DNA from: Epiperipatus broadwayi
Lineage: Eukaryota; Onychophora; Udeonychophora; Euonychophora; Peripatidae
DNA length: 64,000 bases
Direction of reading: 5' to 3'
Assembly: GCA_028023455.1 (NCBI GenBank)
Contig: JAQFVV010000012.1
Coordinates: forward strand, 4,368,023-4,432,022
Shown: piece by piece, positions 37,833 to 48,636 of the stretch
Layout: each line of letters begins with the position of its first letter
How positions within the stretch are numbered: the stretch's first letter is position 1
Notes under the pieces: model-generated
Database searches by the model: none
Told to the model about the DNA's origin: nothing
Seen by the model: the letters and a program-made list of their open reading frames with translations, nothing else
Position numbers and translations under genes: made by a program

Positions 37833-38464
37833 ATAAGTATATATTCTTATTTCAGTTTTTTTAAAAAAATAAATAACTCACTTTACTATTCCTATTCATT
37901 GCAATCTATTGTATTGCATGCTTAAGTAATCATCGAACACTAGAAAATATCCATATTCTTAAACTAGTATATGTTCGTTGACCATTTTCAGTAAGACTAT
38001 AAGAATATAACCCCTATTATTTAGTGCTTATTGATGACTCAAGTTTAAAATAGGTTGCTTTGCAGTGGAATAAAGCGTGAATTATTACTCCTAAAAATAA
38101 TTGTTTCATATACATAAAGTCATGTGTGTTTTTTCTTTCAACGTTTTAATGTTTTGAATTATTTTCTATCTATTATCTTTTATATTTCAGTTTTTTATAA
38201 AGTTTTTAAATGACTTACACCTCTTAAGTTATTTGATTTACATTGATTGTTTTTTTAATTTTATTAAGTTGAATTTTTTGATATTTTTTTTAATATCTTT
38301 GTTTTTAAATTTGTTTTGATTTGACTTTTCACTGTATAATTTCAATTCTATAGAGATTTTAAAAAATCTTTAGTTTGTTTGTCTGTTTTTTCGTTTTACT
38401 TTTAATTAGATTTTATTTTTAAAAAACACACATTTATAACACTGTTTATTTAATTATTTTTCAG

Positions 38465-38652
38465 GCCTTTACCTTCAGTTACTTGGTATAAAAAGAATGG
38501 AAAATTATCTCTAAATAGAGTTTCGTTTCTCAATTTTGACAAAACTCTTCACATCACTAATGTTGGGGAAGAAGATGAAGGCTCATATGAATGTGTTATT
38601 AGAAATGGAGTTGGTTCTCCTCAGAGCAATGAAGTGCATTTAAAAGTTGACG
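38465..38652 (+). CDS. Internal exon: second half of an Ig (I-set) domain, neuroglian/L1CAM-like
   Basis: The exon follows a T-rich tract and TTTTTCAG, and ends at G|GTAAGT. It is 188 bp: one base completing a codon, 62 full codons, one base of the next codon (phase 2 in, phase 1 out). It encodes PLPSVTWYKKNGKL, RVSFLNFDKTLHITNV, EEDEGSYECVIRNGVG and ends at about HLKVD. These are strands C to G of an I-set Ig domain, with the C-strand Trp and the D-x-G-x-Y-x-C motif holding the second disulphide Cys. The PLP start, KTL-I strand and NGVG-Q-S end resemble Ig3 of neuroglian/L1CAM, a homophilic neuronal adhesion receptor. The first half of the domain must be on an upstream exon; none is visible in this window. 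Hemicentin, contactin or Dscam are alternatives. Confidence 0.88.
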
Positions 38653-39545
38653 GTAAGTTAATTTACTTTTTTTTTTCTCTAGCATTAAAAAAGAGAAAAA
38701 ATAGAGAAAAACAGAAAACAAGAAAAATTTGCATTTCAATTATAATGAGTGTTACTCTACATTAGATTGTAATTATCTTTAACTTAGTCATTACTGAAAG
38801 ATAATCTGTTTTAACATTTCAATTCTTAATTTTAAAAGTTATATAAACAAAAGAATAATTGGCGATTGTTACGTTAATGCATGCAAGTTGTGTATATACA
38901 GCTGCATCAGTATTTACACATGAGATATAACCTTTTAAAAAAGCTATTGTGTAATTTTTTTTTCATAGAAGACTATATACTTCAACGCGATTCATAGAAT
39001 AAAATTTTAAATAACAGCAGCTTCAGCTCAAGTTTATATCAGGGGCGTAATATAAGGGAAATGTGACATTGCGATTACAAAGTTTTAGGCAGAACTAATT
39101 AATAATAAAACAAATTTTTAAAATGTAATTAGTACATCTGTGCTCATAAGGGATAGGTAATATTATATTTTTTATACTGCTAACTTATTCATGTAATTCT
39201 GGTTAGTAGGATTTAATTTCTATCTATGTTATCGGTAACAGTCAGTGTCTTAAATTAGATAAATTAAAATTTTGATTTTCTAATGTAAGAAAACAATAAA
39301 AGTTAAAATGCTGACCTATCAAAGTACAACTATTATGGATATTTTTTATGGAAAATTACATAATGTTTATACTCATAGTATGTATTTTATATTTTCTGCT
39401 AATATTAGGGGGGAAATTAGCATATAGTAGATATGAAATATGTTAAATAGTAATTAGAAAGTCAAATATTCATATGGCAAGCTTGAGAGGTAATAAATTC
39501 TCCCTGTGACTTTGGTGCTCATACGCTCTCTTGGGAAAATCACAT

Positions 39546-39821
39546 ACATCATCATCATCACTACTACTACTACTATTATTACTACTGCTACTACTACTAG
39601 TACTCCTCCTCCTACTACTACTACTCCTGCTACTACTCCTACTCTTACTCCTACTCATACTTCTACTCCTACTCCTACTACTACTACTAGTTTTAAAATT
39701 AAATTTATTACATATATATACTACTACTACTACTACTACTACTGCTGCTGCTGCTACTACTGCTGCTACTGGTGCTACTGCTGCTGCTGCTACTGCTGCC
39801 ACCGCCGCCACCACTACTACA

Positions 39822-39918
<97 letters not shown>
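39546..39918. repeat. Compound CTA/CTG/CTC trinucleotide array
   Basis: CAT, CTA, CTC and CTG triplets at 39546-39695, a short unique AT-rich spacer (39696-39718), then CTA/CTG/CCA triplets to 39918, with the last 90 bp almost pure CTA. Several overlapping open frames cover it (poly-Tyr, poly-Leu, poly-Thr, poly-Ala); all are artefacts of the triplets. Confidence 0.92.
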
Positions 39919-41454
39919 TTAAAAAAATAAAAATAATTGTAAATGATAAATATGCTTATGATCTATAATAAATTGTGAAAAAATATAAGAATAATATAGT
40001 AAAAAAAATTTAAAGAAAAAAAACTATGAAACATTATATATACAATAAATCATACATTTATGTATTAATATAGTCAATAGTTATATAAAATTGGTAGAGA
40101 AATGGTCACTATTAGATAATTGGAAACTGTTGTCGATTTAAATTTTCATGTATGTATATATGTGTATGCATATATGTATATGTATTGATAGTATGATACA
40201 TTAATTAATTGTTTAGTTGCTTATTGCTACTAGTTGTAAAATAATAAAGAGATAAATAATAAGTAGTAATGAAGATATGAACAAAAGCATGTATAATTGA
40301 TATATACATTGAACCCTCACCAAGCCATCAAGTGATATTTAGAAATAATCATCTGGCTATGCTCTGATCTTAATATATCAAGAAAGAAATACTAACAATA
40401 TCCTAAGATAATTTCTATCATTAGACTAGCTCAAAATTTAATAATTAATATATATGATTCGATTAAATAAATAAATATAACATAATAATAATAATCATGA
40501 GATATTTAGCAAATGGTGCAGTAGTTGGTAACTTTGAGAACATCTCTCTAAGGATATAATCTCAATGGCATAAAAAGACTATAACCCTTTTTATTCAAAT
40601 AATAATATAAATCTATAGTATTCTTAACACTTTAAAATTTATTAAATAATTTAAATATAATATTAATAAATTATAATTTTCTACTACTGAAAAATATATC
40701 ATCTCAAGTTCTATAAAATAAATCAACAAATTGATGGAAAAATCCTGTAGCCAAATATGATGAGGGATTTTGCATCACATTCAACTGCAACTCACAATAA
40801 TAATAACAATAAAAGATAATATTCCCTACACTTAATCTAATTAATAATTTGTATTATATTTAATATTTAATAATCAGATTAACAAATAATAATAATATTA
40901 TAATAATCAAATTCTTTTATTTATCATGTGGCATGCTAAAAATATGGCATAATCTGAATACTGTGGCAATAGAAATATACTCAATTATATGGCAGCAAAT
41001 AAATAATTGATTATGACTAGGAAATAATATGATAATAATAAGATATTCCAGTATTATATTCCGAATAGCAATTATCATTTAAATAAATCATTTTCATTTA
41101 TTATGTGCAAAATATGTTATATGTTCAAATTTAAATTCTGTGGATCAGATCTTGTGAAATAACACTGACAAAGATTTTTATAAAACTACATTAACAAATT
41201 TATTTAAATTAACAAACAAAATTTATACAATAAATCTACAGTTAAATATTACTAAAGCTAACAAATAGAATACTAAAATCTAAAAAATTATATACAAAAT
41301 TATATCTAAAAAATAATTTAGATTACATACTACCAAAACAAAACAAAAATCACAAATATATAAACCTTCACTCTGACTTATTAATCAGCAATACAGCTCC
41401 AAAAATTTCAATATTTACTTCTCAAAATTATGTTAGATTCATTATCAATATAAA
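39919..41454. other. AT-rich DNA, no gene recognised
   Basis: No exon or mobile element is supported. The stretch is dominated by AAT/ATT low-complexity sequence. Confidence 0.5.
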
Positions 41455-41690
41455 CAAAGTGATTATACAGAATGTGGCTTATTGTTTTTTTATGCTGGGT
41501 TTGGGAAAAGACAAGGGGGATTTAGATATAAAGTCTATGAAGTTGACAAAGATTATATTCTGGAAATGGGTTGGAGCAGGTTAAAGAAGAATATGGCAAA
41601 ACTTATGATGGGGAATGGAAAGGGAAGGTAAAGTGGCTAACACATTTCTCTGGGCATTGTAGTTGAGAGATTCCTGACTCATATTGCAAC
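41455..41690 (+). repeat. Dispersed repeat, copy 1 (partner at 45.07 kb)
   Basis: The block TATAAACAAAGTGATTATAC through TTTTATGCTGG, GGGGAATGGAAAGGGAAGGT and GAGAGATTCCTGACTC recurs in the same order and orientation at 45067-45302, with perhaps 15-20 percent differences by eye. No open frame. In the partner it follows a decayed LINE-like zinc-knuckle segment, so it may be the 3' end of that LINE. Confidence 0.6.
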
Positions 41691-42959
41691 ACATGTGAAA
41701 CATTAACACAGATAGTGGCAACATTTTTCTCTCCCCTCAGAAACAAAAATATAAGAAATTAAAAATGATGAATGCCAAATGATAATACACAATCAGGCTT
41801 TTATAATTTATTTTTAATTCAATAAAAATAATACAGATAACATGTATATTAAGAAAAGCTTGTTTAATATTTTAAAATAAATGTGCTAAATATATCAAAA
41901 TAGTATGCTTTTGACTAATTAACAATCATAATTACAGCTATTGTTATCCAAGAGGATTGTGAAAAATTGTAGAATTACAAAAATGGTGATTTATATAAAA
42001 TTTGATTATAAGATATAAATGAATTTGATTTACATGAGTCACATTTTTGTCAGAGGGGTGCAGGATTCTTTCTTGTTGATTGCCTATATATTAATTAATG
42101 GTGATGTGTCAGGTGTCTTTCAGTTTGCATTTGGAATTTTTCTCTCAGAGCAGAACATTACTAGAAGATGTAGGTTCAAAGCTGTGACTAGATTCCAACT
42201 CATGTTTGATAAAGATAGATTTAATGTCTATATTAGTTTTGACTTGATTGTATTGATATTTGTGATGCACAATCCTTGTAGTGACATTGACACAAGATTC
42301 TTTAAAGTAAACTACATTGCAATTTGAGTTATTGTATATAATTCTATATACTATTTGAAAAATCTGCTCTGATAGTTGCTTATCTTTTGTATTGATAATC
42401 ATGCAGTTCAGGGCAGGAGGAGTGTGAAGACTAAGTCCATATGATTCCATGCTTGCCTCCACTATATATAATAATATTATCCAGAATTTTTCATCAGCCT
42501 GAGTAGGACTGTTCTTAATTTTAGCATAGAATGTTTTGATGATGGGAATAAGAACTGAATCTTTATATTCAATATTATGTAAATTATTAATGTATGTTTT
42601 AATATTAATTTTTCAGACAAATTCAAATTTACAAAGATTATAGTTTCTATATAAAAATGCTTTGAGGCCTGCAAACATATGAACAGTAGATGTTAATAAT
42701 TTGGGGCTAATTGTATGGCTTTTTTATATGATAAAAGATCAGCAGCTGCAGTCAGTAATACAGAGTATAGTTATTCTAATTCCAAAAGAAAAGTAGATAA
42801 AACAACAAAATACAATATAATAATATGCTACAGATATACTGTAAATCAATTTCATTTATTTAGTATTGGGTGATGCTATCTTCTAACTTCTTTATGAGAT
42901 ACTTCAGCACCATGACTAATTGTATTTTTTCAATGTACTCTGTTTTCCACCATGGCTTC

Positions 42960-43745
42960 CCAATAAAAATAATCAGCATTGCACTTTTGTAGAATGTCTG
43001 AGATTATATTTATAATGTCTTTGCAAAAAACCATGCACAAAATTACCATAAAATACTTTTTAGGAAATCTTGAACTGTTCATACATTTCATATTTCCAAT
43101 CCAAAGAAGATATAATTTTACAATTGTGGACTCTATAGTTATAGAACAAGTTGATGCATATACTGATTTATCATACTAATCTTGCCATTGTATTTTTAAA
43201 ATTTTATGGAATATTTTTAAATGAAATTTTTTAATATCTTTATATTCCATCAACTGGATATGCAAGTCTCACTTCCATATAATAAATAAAATAAAATATT
43301 ATTTCATTGTGATGAAATATCCTGTTATTAATTGTAGCAGCAGCACAGTGAATTCTGTGTTGCATTTCTATATCTAAATCCATCTTTCTATTTAAAAATT
43401 TACCAATCTGTTTACATTGGCTCACATTCTCAAATTGATAACCATCTAAACTAAAAAGTGTTGAATTTTTTTTCCATCACTGACTCATAAAGAACTTCAT
43501 TTTTCTTTATCATTAATTACTAAACCGAAGTCTTTATATGTCACATTCAAAACATTATGTGTATTCTGTAGATTGCCATTTGAACTATTATCGTTAGCAC
43601 AATCTTCAGCATACTGTAAATTCATAATCCAAGAAGATGTAATTTTTGTTGTTGCTTTTAATCAATTTACATTAAAAATTCTGTCATTAGATCTGTATCA
43701 GACCTTGATTCCTGATTTTAAGCCATCTACAAACAGTAAAATTGT
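42960..43745 (-). pseudogene. Decayed non-LTR reverse-transcriptase fragment (second LINE lineage)
   Basis: Read on the - strand from about 43740: VDGLKSGIKV, YRSNDRIFNVN, LKATTKITSSWIMNLQYAED (the YADD site with D changed to E), CANDNSSNGNLQNTHNVLNV, YKDFGLVIN, then MQHRIHCAAATINNRIFHHN (43240-43425). The order fits the palm, thumb and post-RT segment of LINE proteins, which typically have LQYADD, LGL-IN-KKT and HRI-CA...RVF. Stops and frameshifts occur throughout. It differs clearly from the RTE-like copies elsewhere in the window. Inactive. Confidence 0.68.
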
Positions 43746-44540
43746 ATGATAATAATAAAAAAAAATTAATAACCTGTGAAAATTTTAGACTATTCTAACA
43801 CTAAAAAGTATGTGCATCTCCATAACTAAAATATTATCCAATTTTAACCATTTAGAGTTGTTATTTCAGTGATAGGTTACTTTACCTGGGAGAAACGGTT
43901 TTTAGATTGATTCCACCTAAGGAGAAGATGCCAAAGAAATAAATATTTTATGGCAACTGAGACTAATTTTGAACTTTACCACCTTACTAAATTAATAGTT
44001 TACTATCACAAGATCTTACAAGTACCTAATCATACTACTAAAAAAGTAAATGTATTATTAAAAGGTTAAGTTATAATAAGAAAAAATCAAAATAATTGTT
44101 TATCTTTCCTTATGCTAAATGTAATAACCGTATGTAGACGTTTTGAACATTGGCTTAAGAAAACAATATTCTACAATGCTTCCTGCAGTTCATGAGCGAT
44201 AGGATTCTGACTTTACTGGCCAAAAGTGTACTCAAAATGTCATAGGAAATCAACATAGAATAATCTTTTTTAAGACAGCATTCAGGGCATTTGTATACTG
44301 TTATAATAATAAGAAAAATTCTAAACTTCAAGTTATGATTAATTTTTTTAAAAAAGTGGAAAAATGTATTTATATAAAAATAAACAAAAATTATAAATAC
44401 TATTTTTAAACATCACAGATTTGAAACCTTTAAATCAGTGATAATTTAAAATAAAATCAGCTTATTATAGGATTACTTAAAATTGCTAAAACAAAATGAA
44501 AATGCTAATGCTTAAAATGTATTACTATTTTATGGCTCTT
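43746..44540. other. AT-rich DNA, no gene recognised
   Basis: No supported feature. Low-complexity A/T runs only. Confidence 0.45.
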
Positions 44541-44541
44541 G

Positions 44542-45066
44542 ATTATACTCTTTAGATATTTTGTGATTTCTGGAATTGGAAGATGCTTGAAAATTGTTAT
44601 TACTAGAATAGCCAAAATAGTATATAATTTGGTTATAAGTAAAGGATAGGCAACAAGATGGGTGAAAAAGGTAATATAGTATGCAGAAGATTTGGATAAA
44701 GACTTTATATCAATATACATATACAAAATATGGGATAATTGTGCCAAAATTGTTGAATGTTATAGTGGAAAGGAATGGGATGAAAAAATAGATTTATTAA
44801 TAAAGAATAGGTAGTTAGAGAGATAGAAACTTAGTATGGAGAGTTGAAAGAGTTTAAATATATATAGAAGTAAACAGAATATTGGGTGCGAGTTAATTTA
44901 TGATAATAACAATGAAAGTAGTTTACTGTTTAAGTCTTGAAGGATTATTAGCAACAAGGGAATACACACATAAATGTAGAAATGTGGGTGATTTAGTTTG
45001 CAAATTATGTAAGGAATGCATAGAAAATATTAGGCATCTGTTGTGCAAATAATGAAGTTGTTGGAG
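44542..45066 (+). pseudogene. Probable LINE C-terminal remnant with zinc-knuckle motif
   Basis: One clear frame at 44942-45050 encodes GLLATREYTHKCRN then CKLCKECIENIRHLLCK and a stop, giving a C-x2-C-x8-H-x3-C knuckle preceded by an L-TR-Y-type segment. This arrangement is usual at the C terminus of several LINE reverse transcriptases. Upstream sequence on the same strand is compositionally similar but full of stops. The family is not identified. The repeat shared with 41.5 kb follows directly. Confidence 0.45.
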
Positions 45067-45305
45067 AATAAATATAAACAAAGTGATTATACAGAAAGTG
45101 AGTTATTGGTTTTTATGCTGGATTTGGAAAAAAATAAAGGGGCTTTAGATATAAAGGCCATATAGTGGACAAAGACAATGTTGTATAAATGGGATGCAGC
45201 AGGATAGAGAAAAATATGGGAAAAACTTAGGATAGGAATGGAAAGGTAAGGTAAGGTGGCAACAGGTTTCTATGGGAATAGTCGCTAAGAGATTCCTGAC
45301 TCCAA
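45067..45305 (+). repeat. Dispersed repeat, copy 2 (partner at 41.46 kb)
   Basis: Same order of blocks as 41455-41690, ending GAGATTCCTGACTCC. Its position directly after the zinc-knuckle remnant supports a LINE 3'-terminal origin for both copies. Confidence 0.6.
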
Positions 45306-46713
45306 AAAAAAAGAAGCCATAGTGCATCATATCATGTGATTGTATTAGAAAAGCATATTTTGAAAGCCCCTAATATAGGGTGAAAACTAATTCAGTAATA
45401 GAGAAAATATTTATTTTGATATAGGTGTTTTATTTCAATTGTGTTAGACTTACTATTAATTATTTGAAAACAATATTATGGACAAATTTATGTTTGTCCA
45501 TTGTTAAGGATCCTTCAGTTATATTACACATACATATATTATCCCTAATTATATACAATACATAAATAAAACAACCTTCAATATAGCTATACCAAATATA
45601 TACACATATATGTTTTAACATATTTACATACACTAAACTATTCTCAAATTATATTGCACCTATATCATTAATTATTATTATTACCACATAAATCATATCA
45701 GTAAGTCTTTGTTGCAAACTTTTATTTCTTTGAACCACTTTTTATTTCGACTGTGTTGCAATATTATGTTTCATAACAATACAGATTTTATTTGAGCAAA
45801 CATCAACAAATTAACTCACTGAGGATCCAACTTATCTTTTCTTATTTTTAAAAAGCATTACAAGAACTTTGTCCATATTTTCAAGATTTTATTTTAGCAA
45901 GTAAACTTTTTTACTGTACCATATATTGATTATCTTTACATTATTTATTACAAATGTAAGCGTTCAAACAATAGACATTCTAAACGTTAATATTTAAACT
46001 TTGAAAAATATAGATATAAATTATAAGAGTTCTTCATTATAACAATGACATTTTCCATTATTGAACATAATGTTTATTCAAAAAGTTAATGGAAAAATAT
46101 TTATTGTTTGAATTCCATTTTTGAAATTCAAATGGAATATAATTTAGACAAAAAAAAAATGTCATGAAATTCATAATTCTATTGATTATTTTGAAAATAT
46201 TGAAGGAAATTTTTTTCCTGGGGTTTATAAAAGGCATCCTTTTCATAACTTATCTTCTTAAAAATATTCTAAAATAAAATCAAATTGTAGTCACTTAGGT
46301 TTTTGGTTTAAAATAAGTGTTACAAAAATATTGCATAAATAATTTTAAGTATGTAAACACAATTTTTCTCCCCAAGTAAAATATTTGAAAATTCATATTC
46401 AGAACAAACAATCCACCAATCAGAAATTGCCACATCTATTAAAATTAAAATACAAATTATATATTCTGTGTAAACTAACATTATAGATAGCAATACAATA
46501 ATGAAGAAAAGTCATAGTCCTACCTGAATCATGCAATTTAGATAAAAAAATCTAAAGGTGCATGATTCAGATATAGGTTTTTAAACACAGATAGTGTTTT
46601 AGCAGTTTGTTATTAGGGTTATAAGAGAAAATATACAGAGAAATTTAATGTACAAATGTTTAGTCTAAGAAAATATAGATAAATAAATGTTATTTATAAT
46701 TCATGGTAAATAT
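45306..46713. other. AT-rich DNA, no gene recognised
   Basis: No exon, RNA gene or transposon coding block is supported up to the start of the tandem array. Confidence 0.45.
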
Positions 46714-46817
46714 AGGCTGAGTTTGAAGACTTTACCGGTCTGAAAAATTCACGCTTGCAATCTGATAAAAACGTTTTGCATAAACACTTGAGAGTCAGTG
46801 TTTAGATCTAGTTTCTA

Positions 46818-46891
46818 TACTCTATCCCCCACTGAGGAGAGCAAACCAGCTTGAAATCAGCTGATCTGGGGGTGAGCAAATGAAAGAGGTA
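46818..46891 (+). ncRNA. Type I hammerhead ribozyme, copy 1
   Basis: Elements in order: CCCCCA (46826-46831), CTGAGGA (46832-46838, fits CUGANGA), stem II GAGC/GCTT around loop AAACCA, GAAA (46853-46856), stem III ATC/GAT with loop AGCT (including the A15.1-U16.1 pair), C at 46866 as the cleavage-site base, then TGGGGG (46867-46872) pairing fully with CCCCCA. Beyond an internal loop, TACTCT (46818-46823) can pair with AGA-G-GTA (46885-46891, one bulge), extending stem I, as is usual where stem I and loop II make tertiary contacts. All invariant core bases are present. Predicted cut between 46866 and 46867. The outer helix is inference; the core is seen directly. Confidence 0.85.
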
Positions 46892-47240
46892 GTTAATTTC
46901 TGACTCTTTTTTCGTTTATGTAAACAAATCTTACACTTGTTCGGTGGTTTTGGTAAAGCGCCATCTTTTGAACATAAATAACAAGTGATAGCAGGTTACG
47001 TGATTAACTTGTTTTTGTTTTTTCATAAATGTACCTTTAAAATTTTCTTGCAATGATATATATTGCAGAGACTTTGATTATATGGTGATTCTGAACTGAG
47101 ATCAGACCCATATAAGTTCTGGCTTGCTAGGCTGAGTTTGAAGACTTTACCGGTCTGAAAAATTCACGCTTGCAATCTGATAGAAACGTTTTGCATAAAC
47201 ACTTGAGAGTCAGTGTTTAGATCTAGTTTCTATACTCTGT

Positions 47241-47287
47241 CCCCCACTGAGGAGAGCAAACCAGCTTGAAATCAGCTGATCTGGGGG
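47241..47287 (+). ncRNA. Type I hammerhead ribozyme, copy 2
   Basis: Core identical to copy 1: CCCCCA 47241-47246, CTGAGGA 47247-47253, GAAA 47268-47271, cleavage-site C at 47281, TGGGGG 47282-47287. The predicted cut lies 415 nt after the copy-1 cut. The only nearby difference is CTGT for CTAT just 5' of stem I, in the internal loop. Confidence 0.85.
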
Positions 47288-47656
47288 TGAGCAAATGAAA
47301 GAGGTAGTTAATTTCTGACTCTTTTTTCGTTTATGTAAACAAATCTTACACTTGTTCGGTGGTTTTGGTAAAGCGCCATCTTTTGAACATAAATAACAAG
47401 TGATAGCAGGTTACGTGATTAACTTGTTTTTGTTTTTTCATAAATGTACCTTTAAAATTTTCTTGCAATGATATATATTGCAGAGACTTTGATTATATGG
47501 TGATTCTGAACTGAGATCAGACCCATATAAATATCTGGCTTGCTAGGCTGAGTTTGAAGACTTTACCGGTCTGAAAAATTCACGCTTGCAATCTGATAGA
47601 AACGTTTTGCATAAACACTTGAGAGTCAGTGTTTAGATCTAGTTTCTATACTCTAT

Positions 47657-47703
47657 CCCCCACTGAGGAGATCAAACCAGCTTGAAATCAGCTAATCTGG
47701 GGG
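47657..47703 (+). ncRNA. Hammerhead ribozyme, copy 3, weakened
   Basis: CTGAGGA (47663-47669), GAAA (47684-47687) and stem I (CCCCCA/TGGGGG) are kept. Two changes hit helices: stem II reads GATC/GCTT (one mismatch) and stem III reads ATC-AGCT-AAT (C-A mismatch replacing C-G). Cleavage-site C is 47697. With such a short stem III this copy is probably slow or inactive, in contrast to its four neighbours. Confidence 0.75.
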
Positions 47704-48070
47704 TGAGCAAATGAAAGAGGTAGTTAATTCTGACTCTTTTTTCGTTTATGTAAACAAATCTTACACTTGTTCGGTGGTTTTGGTAAAGCACCATCTTTTG
47801 AACATAAATAACAAGTGATAGCAGGTTACGTGATTAACTTGTTTTTGTTTTTCATAAATGTACCTTTAAAGTTTTCTTGCAATGATATATATTGCAGAGA
47901 CTTTGATTATATGGTGATTCTGAACTGAGATCAGACCCATATAAATATCTGGCTTGCTAGGCTGAGTTTGAAGACTTTACCGGTCTGAAAAATTCACGCT
48001 TGCAATCTGATAGAAACGTTTTGCATAAACACTTGAGAGTCAGTGTTTAGATCTAGTTTCTATACTCTAT

Positions 48071-48116
48071 CCCCCACTGAGGAGAGCAAACCAGCTTGAA
48101 ATCAGCTGATCTGGGG
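48071..48116 (+). ncRNA. Type I hammerhead ribozyme, copy 4
   Basis: CCCCCA 48071-48076, CTGAGGA 48077-48083, intact stem II (GAGC/GCTT), GAAA 48098-48101, stem III ATC/GAT, cleavage-site C 48111, TGGGGG 48112-48117. Cut predicted 414 nt after copy 3. Core identical to copies 1, 2 and 5. Confidence 0.85.
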
Positions 48117-48485
48117 GTGAGCAAATGAAAGAGGTAGTTAATTTCTGACTCTTTTTTCATTTATGTAAACAAATCTTACACTTGTTCGGTGGTTTTGGTA
48201 AAGCGCCATCTTTTGAACATAAATAACAAGTGATAGCAGGTTACGTGATTAACTTGTTTTTGTTTTTCATAAATGTACCTTTAAAGTTTTCTTGCAATGA
48301 TATATATTGCAGAGACTTTGATTATATGGTGATTCTGAACTGAGGTCAGACCCATATAAATATCTGGCTTGCTAGGCTGAGTTTGAAGACTTTACCGGTC
48401 TGAAAAATTCACGCTTGCAATCTGATAGAAACATTTTGCATAAACACTTGAGAGTCAGTGTTTAGATCTAGTTTCTATACTCTAT

Positions 48486-48532
48486 CCCCCACTGAGGAGA
48501 GCAAACCAGCTTGAAATCAGCTGATCTGGGGG
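48486..48532 (+). ncRNA. Type I hammerhead ribozyme, copy 5
   Basis: CCCCCA 48486-48491, CTGAGGA 48492-48498, GAAA 48513-48516, cleavage-site C 48526, TGGGGG 48527-48532. The ribozyme is complete although this last unit is truncated 100 bp further on. Confidence 0.85.
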
Positions 48533-48636
48533 TGAGCAAATGAAAGAGGTAGTTAATTTCTGACTCTTTTTTCATTTATGTAAACAAATCTTACACTTGT
48601 TTGGTGGTTTTGGTAAAGCGCCATCTTTTGAACATA

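Larger units (their letters stand above)
46714..48636 (+). mobile_element. Retrozyme-like tandem array, 4.6 copies of a 415-bp unit
   Basis: The unit beginning AGGCTGAGTTTGAAGACTTT starts at 46715, 47129, 47545, 47959 and 48374 (steps of 414, 416, 414 and 415); the fifth stops after about 263 bp at 48636. By eye copies differ at only a handful of positions, so the array is young or homogenised. There is no meaningful open frame. Each unit contains a type I hammerhead ribozyme on the + strand at the same place, with predicted cleavage sites 414-416 nt apart. A transcript would thus be cut into unit-length RNAs with ends suited to circularisation. Non-coding, ribozyme-containing tandem units of 150-400 or so bp are the hallmark of metazoan retrozymes, which are thought to depend on Penelope-like reverse transcriptases. 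No clear target duplication is visible at either edge. Confidence 0.85.

Noticed and set aside
39470-39968. Three overlapping frames of up to 145 codons
   Set aside because: Poly-Tyr, poly-Leu, poly-Thr and poly-Ala strings come from the CTA/CTG array; no start context, splice sites or non-repeat domain.
42019-42327. 102- and 105-codon frames on opposite strands near 42.0-42.5 kb
   Set aside because: They overlap on opposite strands, lack known motifs, and lie next to LINE debris; at most transposon remnant.
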